From the NCBI GenBank assembly GCA_016208085.1, contig JACQYT010000016.1, positions 1 through 64,000 of the forward strand: DNA of 64,000 bases. Reading direction: 5' to 3'. Below the pieces are notes generated by a model. That model ran no database searches. It was given only the letters and a program-made list of their open reading frames with translations, and was not told the DNA's origin. Below, in pieces: positions 15,200 through 21,981 of the stretch (position 1 is its first letter; each line of letters begins with the position of its first letter). The DNA is from Elusimicrobiota bacterium (GTDB lineage Bacteria > Elusimicrobiota > Elusimicrobia > Elusimicrobiales > UBA9959). Position numbers and translations under genes: made by a program.

Positions 15200-15393
15200 T
15201 TGCGCTGGTTTTTCTGCCTGCGTTTTTTGCGGGGACGGGGTTTGCAGCGGGTTATCAGATAAACCGGCGGACCATGGACCTGGGCGGCGGGATCCGCTCT
15301 TCTGCTTCCGATACTTGCGCAGGCGCCGTATCAGCCTATGGCCGGCAGACGGCCAATAGGAATCCGGGTTATTTTAGCCCGCCCGGCCTTTAA
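15181..15393 (+). CDS. Short secreted protein or remnant (GGG-S repeat type)
   Basis: 70 aa; GTG start lying inside a family-A repeat. Signal-peptide-like N-terminus ('TFALVFLPAFFAGTGFAA') followed by 'YQINRRTMDLGGGIRSSAS' and 'NRNPGYF', which follow the pattern at the start of many secreted bacterial proteins (YxxNxxxxxxGGGxxxS...G). Those proteins are usually longer, so this may be the stump of a truncated gene whose 5' end was replaced by the repeat. Low certainty that it is expressed. Confidence 0.35.
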   Translation: MSLRSTFALVFLPAFFAGTGFAAGYQINRRTMDLGGGIRSSASDTCAGAVSAYGRQTANRNPGYFSPPGL

Positions 15394-15465
15394 AAAATAT
15401 ATAATCTTTCAGGTGCCGGGGCGCGGCGGGTGAATTGCCCGGCGCCGGCGACTGTAATCGCGACT

Positions 15466-16257
15466 ATGGAAAATACGCAATACCGCGGCGAAGACCGCAC
15501 AACCGACAGGAAAGGCTACCGCGTAGTCTTTCTTATCGTGTTCGCCGGCGCCCTGATGGCCGAGGCGCTTCTCTTTATGCGCGCCCAGGTGCGCGAGATA
15601 GCCCTGATCCTGAAAGAGGATTTCAGGATAGTCATAGTCAAAAGCGAAAAGGGGAAACCGGCGCCGGCCGCGATGGAGGAAGCTCTCAGAGCCCTGGCCG
15701 GCACAAAAGACGTCGTTTTTATAAGCAAGGCCGATCGCCTGAAAAAGCTTAAGGAGGAAGACCCCGAACTTGTGGGGACCGTGATGAGCCTGGGCGTCAA
15801 CCCGATGCCGGACACGTTCGAGGCCGAGCTTGAGGAGGACGCGCTTGGCAACCTGAACGCCTGGGTGGGGCCGGCCTGGAAGGTTCCCGGCGTGGCCGAC
15901 ATAAAATACAAGCCGCTTGAGGCCTACGCCATACTTCACGCGCTTTTCTACGGCCACTATATATCCGTCGCGCTGGCGCTGGCGTTTTTCAGCCTGGCGC
16001 TGATGGCCCTGATGACGCTGGTTTACAGGAACTCGCCGGCGAATTTCATGGAAAGCGTGAAAAAGGACAGGAACTGGTTCTTCACCGGCCTGGGCGCCGG
16101 CGCCATAGCCGTGGCGCTTTCCTACGCGCTCGTCTACCCGGTCAAAGACCTGAGCCCGCTCTGGCTCTGGCCGGATCCGAGTACCCAGGCCGCGATCATC
16201 GCCGCGGGCGGCTTCTCCGCCTGGGTGATCTTTCAATGGAAAAACACGCACAACTGA
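15466..16257 (+). CDS. ftsX: Cell division protein FtsX
   Basis: 263 aa from the ATG at 15466; the track start at 15430 is a GTG without support. FtsX topology: N-terminal helix (~14-36), an extracytoplasmic domain (~40-145), then three helices ('ISVALALAFFSLALMALMTL', 'FFTGLGAGAIAVALSYALV', 'AAIIAAGGFSAWVIF'). The loop carries 'KADRLKKLKEEDPELVGTV' and 'NPMPDTFEAEL', typical of FtsX. FtsX couples the FtsE ATPase in the cytoplasm to a periplasmic murein hydrolase activator. The next gene is such an activator and overlaps by 22 bp. ftsE is not adjacent, which is unusual. Confidence 0.9.
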   Translation: MENTQYRGEDRTTDRKGYRVVFLIVFAGALMAEALLFMRAQVREIALILKEDFRIVIVKSEKGKPAPAAMEEALRALAGTKDVVFISKADRLKKLKEEDPELVGTVMSLGVNPMPDTFEAELEEDALGNLNAWVGPAWKVPGVADIKYKPLEAYAILHALFYGHYISVALALAFFSLALMALMTLVYRNSPANFMESVKKDRNWFFTGLGAGAIAVALSYALVYPVKDLSPLWLWPDPSTQAAIIAAGGFSAWVIFQWKNTHN

Positions 16258-17399
16258 TCTTCCTTCTTATTTTTATGTTCATGGCCGTTCCCGGCGCCGC
16301 CGGCGCCGAGGATCGGATTTCCGTTAAAAAAAGAAACCTTGAAGAGATAAAACGGCAATTGGACGAAAAAAAGAAGAAACTGGAAAAATACAAAGAAGAA
16401 GAAGACCGCATTAACGAAGAGATAACCGGCCTCAAAAAACAGGATAAGCTTAATGTGGCGCGACAGAAGGAACTGGAGGGCCGGCTTGCCCGCTCAAAAG
16501 CCAGAAGCGCGGAATCCAGGCAGAAATCCGATTCGCTTTCCAGGGCCTATAAAGACGTCCAGGGCGAGATCTATGGCGAGATCGCCGTGTATTCCCTGGC
16601 CAAAGGTTTCTATTATCCCTACTACGGCCGGAAGGATCTCTCGGGCGGCCTGCTCCTCAAGTCGGCCATTTTTGAGAAGCGCAGCCTGATAAACAGGATA
16701 AAGGGCGAAACCGCCAGGATAAAAGGCGATATCCAGGTCTTAACCAGGAAGAACGTGGAGCTTACTGCCAAAAAGAAGCTGCTGGACACCCAGCGCTCCG
16801 CCCACAGGAAAGCGGTCAAAAGCAAGATGACGGAGCTGGAAAAGACAAAAGAAAAACAAGCCCGGCTTTCAAGCGAGGTTGAGAATCTCCAGAACGCCGC
16901 GCAGGGCCTGACCAAACTTGTTGAAAAACTTAAAAAACAGGCTCCGTACAAACCGGGGACAGCCAGGTCAAAAGACCTGCCGATCGGCCGGCATTCCCTG
17001 CCCTGGCCGGCGCAGGGCAAGCTCATCAGCCGGTATGGCCGCGAGGAAGTGCCTCTTTTAAAAACCTGGATAGTCCGGGAGGGAATAAGGATCCGGACCG
17101 AAGGCCCGTCGCCGGTCTCCCCGGTTCTGGGCGGCAAGGTCATCTATGCCGGGCCTTTCAGAACTTACGGCAATGTGGTGATAGTGGACCATGAGCAGGG
17201 TTTTTTTACCATTTACGGGCTTTTAAGCGAGATCTCGGTGGCAAAGAACGATCCGGTCACCACCGCTTCAACGCTGGGCCGGGCGGGGAGCGATACCCAG
17301 GCTGTATCGGGAGCCAGGACCGCGGATTACAGCGCGGTTTATTTTGAGATCAGGCTGGGGGCTGAAACGGTGGACCCGCTGATCTGGCTGACGAATTAG
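16236..17399 (+). CDS. envC: EnvC-like murein hydrolase activator (degenerate LytM)
   Basis: 387 aa; signal peptide (~1-24), a long coiled coil (~27-240), then a LytM/M23 fold (~262-387). Active LytM enzymes need Hx(n)D and HxH zinc ligands; here the first site reads 'WIVREGIRI' and the second 'FFTIYGLLSEI', both without His. Degenerate LytM domains are the hallmark of EnvC/NlpD activators, which switch on amidases rather than cut peptidoglycan. Its start overlaps ftsX by 22 bp, so the pair is co-translated and probably acts together at the septum or during growth. Confidence 0.88.
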   Translation: MEKHAQLIFLLIFMFMAVPGAAGAEDRISVKKRNLEEIKRQLDEKKKKLEKYKEEEDRINEEITGLKKQDKLNVARQKELEGRLARSKARSAESRQKSDSLSRAYKDVQGEIYGEIAVYSLAKGFYYPYYGRKDLSGGLLLKSAIFEKRSLINRIKGETARIKGDIQVLTRKNVELTAKKKLLDTQRSAHRKAVKSKMTELEKTKEKQARLSSEVENLQNAAQGLTKLVEKLKKQAPYKPGTARSKDLPIGRHSLPWPAQGKLISRYGREEVPLLKTWIVREGIRIRTEGPSPVSPVLGGKVIYAGPFRTYGNVVIVDHEQGFFTIYGLLSEISVAKNDPVTTASTLGRAGSDTQAVSGARTADYSAVYFEIRLGAETVDPLIWLTN

Positions 17400-17400
17400 C

Positions 17401-17613
17401 CCGAAAATTGCAATTGACATCAATTTGTATTGACCTGCCTGCCGGCAGGCAGGCAACTTGATGAATAAAAATATCCATGCAATTTTCGGGTGTCCGTTCG
17501 CCTTTTGAACACGTCCGGCCGGTCGGTTTACCAATGAGCGCCGATGTATTTTCGGTTCGCCGGTCAGGGCAGAAACCGAAAAAATTCAGCTTGAACTGAA
17601 ACTTTCAGGTTAG
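17401..17613. repeat. Family-B intergenic repeat, copy 1
   Basis: Begins with a split stem 'CCCGAAAATTGCA' ... 'TGCAATTTTCGGG' whose loop is enlarged by ~60 bp containing a CCTGCCTGCCGGCAGGCAGG palindrome. Then comes a conserved stretch ('GTTCGCC', 'GGTTTACCAATGAGCGCC', 'GCCGGTCAGGGCAGA', 'TTGAACTGAAACTTTCAGG'). A nearly exact reverse-complement copy lies at 46143-46293; others are at 25021-25146, 39444-39604 and 58533-58645. The stem may also end envC transcription. Confidence 0.85.
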
Positions 17614-17615
17614 TA

Positions 17616-17712
17616 AGAGAGCAAGACAGCCGGAGAGTGCGGCAGTTTAAAATAAGCCGTTTTTTTCGACTGCCTTGCTGTCACGCTTTCCTGCTGTCTT
17701 ACTGCCACGCTA
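17616..17712. repeat. Palindromic short-unit repeat, GAGAGCAAGA family, copy 1
   Basis: Left arm of purine-rich GAGAGCAAGACAG-like units, centre 'CAGTTTAAAATAAGCCG', right arm of CTGTCACGCTTTCCTGCTG-like units. Related elements with a similar centre lie at 21905-21980 and 51620-51762; single arms at 34477-34560, 46668-46735 and 49522-49575. Confidence 0.75.
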
Positions 17713-17741
17713 ATTTAAGGCTTAGGAATTTCAAAGTTTGC

Positions 17742-17794
17742 TGTAGCGGTCGCATTCATGCGACGAATTTGTGCGATAAATCGCACCGCTACAA
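17742..17794. repeat. Bipartite hairpin repeat bounded by TAGCGG/CCGCTA, copy 2
   Basis: 'TGTAGCGGT' and 'CACCGCTACA' arms enclose GTCGCAT-TCATGCGAC and GTGCGAT-AAATCGCAC hairpins, so it can fold as a cruciform or three-way junction. A GCCCCC/GGGGGC hairpin follows at 17800-17815, and a TATAAT (17826-17831) lies 23 bp before the ctpA start. Confidence 0.75.
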
Positions 17795-17853
17795 AAGTTG
17801 CCCCCGAAGGGGGCCTAATTTGAGGTATAATCTCTATAACAGAGGTGGAACAA

Positions 17854-19131
17854 ATGAAAAACATCAGAAAGATCGCGGTCATAGCGGTTATTTCGGCGGT
17901 TATCGGAATCTCTTTTCCGTATATCAATTTTGCCGTAGATCAGACTTATCAGCAGCTCAAAGTCATAGTGGACGTTATGGAGCTGATACGGGAGAACTAC
18001 GTGGACGAGATAGACGCGCAGAAGCTTGTTTACGGGGCTGCCGCGGGCATGGTCCGCGAACTTGACGATTTTTCGCAATTCATGGAGCCGGATCTCTATA
18101 ACAGGGTTAAAAGCGACACCGAAGGCGAATTCGGCGGCATAGGCATAAGGGTGGACATGCGCGACGGCTGGCTCACCGTCGTGACGCCGCTGCCCGACAC
18201 CCCCGCTTACCGCGCCCAGATGTATCCCGGGGACCGGATCATAAAAATAGAAGGCGACAGCACCAGGGACCTGATAATAGACGAGGCCATAAAGAAATTG
18301 CGCGGCGTTCCCGGCACGCAGGTCAGGATTACCACCGCCCGGGAGGCGGAAGACAAGAACGCGGACTGGGCGACAAAAGACCTGACCCTCACCAGGGAGC
18401 TTATTAAGACCGAAAACGTAAGATCAACGATGCTGGACAATAAGATCGGCTATATAAAGATAGTGGAGTTCACAGGCCATGTGGTGGAGAATTTCACCAA
18501 GGCGCTTGATGGCCTGAAAACGCAGGGCGTAGACGGCCTTATTATTGACCTCAGATACGACCCCGGCGGCCTCCTGTCAGCTTCGGTGGATATCTCAAAG
18601 CTTTTCATAGATTCCAATAAGATGATAGTTTACACTAAAGGCAGGAAGCCGGAAAACTATCAGGAATTCAGGGCCAACGCCCAGGCCCCTTACCCGGAGC
18701 TGCCGGTTATTCTGCTGGTAAACAGGTTTTCGGCCTCGGCCAGCGAGATCGTTTCGGGCGCCATGCAGGATAATAAAAGGGCCGTCGTTATCGGGGAACG
18801 TACTTTCGGCAAGGCAAGCGTGCAGTCCATGATACCCCTTTCCGACAGATCGGCTTTAAGGCTTACCATAGCCAGGTATTATACACCCGGCGGCCGCTCC
18901 ATACACCGCGACGAGAAAAAAGACACGGGCGGCATAACGCCCGACATAGAGGTCAAGATCCCGGCCGAGACGGAGAAAAAACTTATCCAGCAGGCGGAGG
19001 AGCTTTTTTATCCCGGCAAGGAGAAAGACGCCAAGAAGAAAGAGAACCCTGTGAAAGACGAGGTTCTGGGCAGGGCCGTTGAACTGTTGAAAGCCAGAGA
19101 GGTGCTGGGCAATCTCAGGGCGGCGAAATAA
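17854..19131 (+). CDS. ctpA: S41 C-terminal processing protease (CtpA)
   Basis: 425 aa from the ATG at 17854, which follows 'agaggtgg'; the GTG at 17845 in the track is inside that site. N-terminal signal anchor ('IAVIAVISAVIGISFP'), PDZ domain (~90-165, 'FGGIGIRVDM' onwards), then the S41 core. The catalytic Ser lies in 'NRFSASASEIVSGAMQ' and the Lys in 'GERTFGKASVQ'. 'YYTPGGRSIH' and 'GITPDIEV' are also typical. It acts in the periplasm on C-termini of secreted proteins and, in several species, on cell-wall enzymes; sitting after ftsX-envC it may belong to envelope maintenance. A -10-like TATAAT is just upstream. Confidence 0.95.
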   Translation: MKNIRKIAVIAVISAVIGISFPYINFAVDQTYQQLKVIVDVMELIRENYVDEIDAQKLVYGAAAGMVRELDDFSQFMEPDLYNRVKSDTEGEFGGIGIRVDMRDGWLTVVTPLPDTPAYRAQMYPGDRIIKIEGDSTRDLIIDEAIKKLRGVPGTQVRITTAREAEDKNADWATKDLTLTRELIKTENVRSTMLDNKIGYIKIVEFTGHVVENFTKALDGLKTQGVDGLIIDLRYDPGGLLSASVDISKLFIDSNKMIVYTKGRKPENYQEFRANAQAPYPELPVILLVNRFSASASEIVSGAMQDNKRAVVIGERTFGKASVQSMIPLSDRSALRLTIARYYTPGGRSIHRDEKKDTGGITPDIEVKIPAETEKKLIQQAEELFYPGKEKDAKKKENPVKDEVLGRAVELLKAREVLGNLRAAK

Positions 19132-19135
19132 AGCA

Positions 19136-19231
19136 GGGTAGAGGGGATAGGGTAGAGGGTAGAGTAATAAGGAAGTTTCTTAACTTCCGCGCTCTAACCC
19201 TCCCCTCCTCTACCCTCTACCCTCTACCCTT
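19136..19231. repeat. Palindromic GGGTAGAGG-unit repeat between ctpA and tsaD
   Basis: Left arm of GGGTAGAGG/GGGATAGGG units, centre 'AATAAGGAAGTTTCTTAACTTCC', right arm of CCTCTACCC units, arms mutually complementary. The right arm runs to 4 bp before the tsaD ATG, leaving no Shine-Dalgarno sequence. Confidence 0.85.
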
Positions 19232-19235
19232 TTTT

Positions 19236-20318
19236 ATGCGGATACTCGCTTTTGAAACGACCTGCGATGAGACTTCCGTCTCCGTGCTTTGCGGCCGGAG
19301 GCTTCTTTCAAACATTGTTTTTTCACAGATAAAACTTCACCGAAAATACAACGGGGTCGTGCCTGAACTGGCCAGCCGGGCGCATCTTGAAAAGATCCCG
19401 CATGTGCTGGGCCGGGCGCTTGGGCAGGCCGGCTACCGCAGGCCCTTTTTTAAGAACGGGCGCCTGAACGGGCCCGAAATAGACGCTGTGGTTTTTTCCC
19501 GCGGCCCGGGGCTTCCCGGCGCGTTGCTGGTTTCAAGGATGGCGGGCGCCGCCGCGGCCAGGCTTTTGGGCGCGGGCTTTGCGGGGGTCAATCACCTTGA
19601 GGGGCATTTCCTGGCCTATGAATACGAGGGTAACGCCTTAACGAGAAAAATAAAATTTCCCTGCATAGGGCTTATAGCGTCCGGCGGGCATACCGAACTC
19701 TGGAAGGCGCACGATTACGGCCGTTACGCCGTCCTCGGCCGCACGCGCGACGACGCGGCCGGCGAGGCTTTTGACAAAGTGGCGAAACTTCTAGGGTTGG
19801 GGTATCCCGGCGGCCCGGTCGTGGAGAAGACGGCTTTGAAGGCCTCCACCCGGCGGCAGGGGGGGGCGGCCGATTTTCCCAGGCCTTACCTGGACGACAG
19901 CTTTGATTTTTCCTTCAGCGGGCTTAAGACCGCTGTCGCGTACCGCTTAAGGGAGCTGCTGGGCGCGGATTTCTATGAGAAGCGGAAAAAAGCGACGCCC
20001 GGCCTTGCCGCCGCCATCTGCCTGGCTTTTGAGGAGGCCGTCACCGATACTCTGGTTCATAAAACCGTAAAAGCCCTGAAAGCTTACGGCCTTAAAAGGG
20101 CGGTAGTCGGCGGCGGCGTGGCGGCCAACGCCAGGCTAAGGCGCAAATTTTATGAATCGGCGGCTAAAGACGGTTATGAGGTCGGTTTTGCAGAAAAGCG
20201 CTACTGCACCGATAATGCCGCCATGATAGCCCTTTGCGGCGCTAAAAGGCTTGAGCGCGGACGTCTCGGCGGGTCCGTGGATATAGCTCCCGATTTGGCC
20301 GAAGTGTCGTGGGTATAG
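19236..20318 (+). CDS. tsaD: tRNA N6-threonylcarbamoyladenosine synthase subunit TsaD
   Basis: 360 aa Kae1/TsaD. Motifs in order: 'FETTCDETSVSV' at the N-terminus, metal ligands in 'GVNHLEGHFLAY', 'ASGGHTEL', 'DDAAGEAFDKVAKLLGLGYP', 'FSFSGLKTAV', 'VVGGGVAANARLR' and 'YCTDNAAMIA'. It transfers threonylcarbamoyl from TC-AMP to A37 of ANN-decoding tRNAs, together with TsaB and TsaE, which are not in this window. It is normally essential, so it must be translated although its upstream region is a pyrimidine-rich repeat arm (CCTCTACCC units, then TTTTTT) with no Shine-Dalgarno sequence. Confidence 0.97.
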   Translation: MRILAFETTCDETSVSVLCGRRLLSNIVFSQIKLHRKYNGVVPELASRAHLEKIPHVLGRALGQAGYRRPFFKNGRLNGPEIDAVVFSRGPGLPGALLVSRMAGAAAARLLGAGFAGVNHLEGHFLAYEYEGNALTRKIKFPCIGLIASGGHTELWKAHDYGRYAVLGRTRDDAAGEAFDKVAKLLGLGYPGGPVVEKTALKASTRRQGGAADFPRPYLDDSFDFSFSGLKTAVAYRLRELLGADFYEKRKKATPGLAAAICLAFEEAVTDTLVHKTVKALKAYGLKRAVVGGGVAANARLRRKFYESAAKDGYEVGFAEKRYCTDNAAMIALCGAKRLERGRLGGSVDIAPDLAEVSWV

Positions 20319-20554
20319 GGTATAGGGTGTAGGGTGTAGGGTGTAGGGTATAGGGTGGATTTTTCGGGTTCGTGCAAAGAGCCCGCAATATTAATTCGAC
20401 ACTTTCCGGTCATAATTAGACAGGTGAAAAGGAGAAACGCGCAATAAAGGGAAAGGGTATAGGGTAAAGTGGTAAAGGAAATTCCTTGCTTCCGTACCCT
20501 AAACCCTCTACCCTACACCCTCTACCCTATACCCTCTACCCTATACCCTATTTT
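20308..20554. repeat. Two GGGTATAGGG/CCCTATACCC repeat blocks
   Basis: The first block (20308-20358) is a purine-rich GGGTGTAGGGTATAGGG array overlapping the last codons and stop of tsaD. The second (20451-20554) is a full palindromic element with centre 'GTAAAGGAAATTCCTTGCTTCC' and a CCCTCTACCCTATACCC right arm ending at the next start codon. Between them (20360-20450) I see nothing else. Confidence 0.8.
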
Positions 20555-21736
20555 ATGCTTATATGGCTGCTTAGCGATTGCGACACGGGTAAGTTCGCGG
20601 CGTTCAAGAATCTGCTGAATTCTTTTTCCGCGCAATATCCCGATATCAAAGTGGATTTTCGGGCGCTGACCCGCAGGTCCATGTGGCAGAACCTTTTCGC
20701 CCATCTGCGGGATTCCAAACACCGGGAGTCCGCCGACCTCCTGGAACTGCCGCATTCCTGGACCGCCGTCTTCGCCAGGCTCGGCCTTCTGGCCGAGGTG
20801 GGGGGGGTGCTTGAGAGTTTCACGCCGGCCAGGTACCCGGACTTCCTGAAAAAAGGCTGCGTGCCGGAAGAAAGCGATACCGTTTTTTCCGTACCCTGGT
20901 GGATGGAGGCGCCGGCCCTGTTTTACAGGCCGGAAGAGTTCAGCAAGCGCAGGCTTTGCCCCGAAGCCGACCTGCTTGACTGGGAACATTTCCTGGGGAC
21001 TTGCGAACGGCTGGCGGCCGGAAACAAAAAGCGCGGTTTTTACCCGCTCCTGCAGGGCGACGGCGCCGGCCGGCTGAGCTCTTCCCACGCCCTGCCCTGC
21101 GTCTGGAACCGCGGCGGGGACGTGTTTTCCGAAGACCTGAACCGCTGTACGCTGGGCAAAGACGAGGCCGTGAAAGGCCTTCAGGATTACCTGGAGCCGG
21201 CGCTCAGAGGCTACCTGCCGCTTTTCAATGAGGCCGTGTTTGAAGGCGGGCCCTTTTACGAGGAGGTCTGCGCCATGGTGTTCGGCGCCAGGGCTCCCGC
21301 CTCCCCCGGCAGAAAGAGCGTTTTCAAGGCTGTCCGGCTGCCGGGCCCCAGAAAAAAGGAGCTGGTGTGCAGCTATAACCTGGCGGCCGCCGCCGGTTCG
21401 CCGAACCTTAAAGAGGCGGGGTTGTTCCTCAAATGGGCGTCCGCCGCCGACAACAGCAGTTCTTTCGCCGCGGCTTTCGGAGTTTTCCCCTGTCTCAAAG
21501 CAGGGTTTGAAGAGGCGCTTGAAGACGCGCGCGAGGGCCAAGCCTGGCGGGAGATCTTCTCCGCGCCGGCCATGACGCCCAACATTACCATTTATCCCAC
21601 GGCCCAGTTGCTGCTTGACAGGGCGCTCTGGCACGCGTCCCTGCGCATCGCCAGGCAGACCTACGCGCGCGAAGATTTTTTAAAGGAACTGATAATCGCC
21701 CAGGGCGAGATAGATTATCTGCTGTCGCTGTACTAG
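20555..21736 (+). CDS. Extracellular-solute-binding-like protein lacking a normal signal peptide
   Basis: 393 aa from the ATG at 20555. The fold pattern is that of SBP_bac_1 sugar-binding proteins: 'LNSFSAQYPDIKVDFRAL' near the N-terminus, 'LLELPHSWTAVFARLGLLA', 'TVFSVPWWMEAPALFYRPEEF', and the C-terminal 'FGVFPCLKAGFEEALED'. No signal peptide follows this ATG. The longer track ORF (TTG at 20486) adds a Pro/Tyr/Leu-rich leader ('STLHPLPYTLYPIPYF') encoded by the repeat arm, which could be a makeshift export signal. No ABC permease genes are nearby, so the ligand is unknown. The TAG stop lies in the terminal inverted repeat of a MITE-like element. Confidence 0.7.
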   Translation: MLIWLLSDCDTGKFAAFKNLLNSFSAQYPDIKVDFRALTRRSMWQNLFAHLRDSKHRESADLLELPHSWTAVFARLGLLAEVGGVLESFTPARYPDFLKKGCVPEESDTVFSVPWWMEAPALFYRPEEFSKRRLCPEADLLDWEHFLGTCERLAAGNKKRGFYPLLQGDGAGRLSSSHALPCVWNRGGDVFSEDLNRCTLGKDEAVKGLQDYLEPALRGYLPLFNEAVFEGGPFYEEVCAMVFGARAPASPGRKSVFKAVRLPGPRKKELVCSYNLAAAAGSPNLKEAGLFLKWASAADNSSSFAAAFGVFPCLKAGFEEALEDAREGQAWREIFSAPAMTPNITIYPTAQLLLDRALWHASLRIARQTYAREDFLKELIIAQGEIDYLLSLY

Positions 21737-21904
21737 GGAGCCTGTCCGACATAAGGCTTTCATGGCGAAATTGACGATTTTGAAGCCGAGCCGAAGCGAC
21801 GCGAAACGAGCGCCCTCGACGGAGGTTGTGAATTGAGCGGCGCAAAGGCGCAGGCAAAAAGCGGCAATTGCAGCCGAAATTGCTTATGTCGGACAGTCTC
21901 CTAG
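21733..21904. mobile_element. MITE-like element, 172 bp with ~22-bp terminal inverted repeats
   Basis: The left end 'CTGTCCGACATAAG' (21742-21755) is repeated exactly inverted as 'CTTATGTCGGACAG' (21883-21896). With small mismatches the inverted repeat extends outward to CTAG at both ends (21733-21736, 21901-21904). The 127-bp interior encodes nothing convincing. Size, TIRs and lack of a gene fit a non-autonomous transposable element; the transposase source is not in the window. Confidence 0.7.
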
Positions 21905-21980
21905 CAGCGCGAGAGCAAGAGAGTAGCAGTTTAAAACAAAAAAAGCGCCTTTTTGACTGTCGCGCTGTCGCGCTTTCTAT
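21905..21980. repeat. Palindromic short-unit repeat, GAGAGCAAGAGAG family, copy 2
   Basis: Left arm 'GCGAGAGCAAGAGAGTAGC', centre 'AGTTTAAAACAAAAAAAGCGCC', right arm 'GACTGTCGCGCTGTCGCGC'. It ends immediately before the ATG at 21982. Confidence 0.7.
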
Positions 21981-21981
21981 T

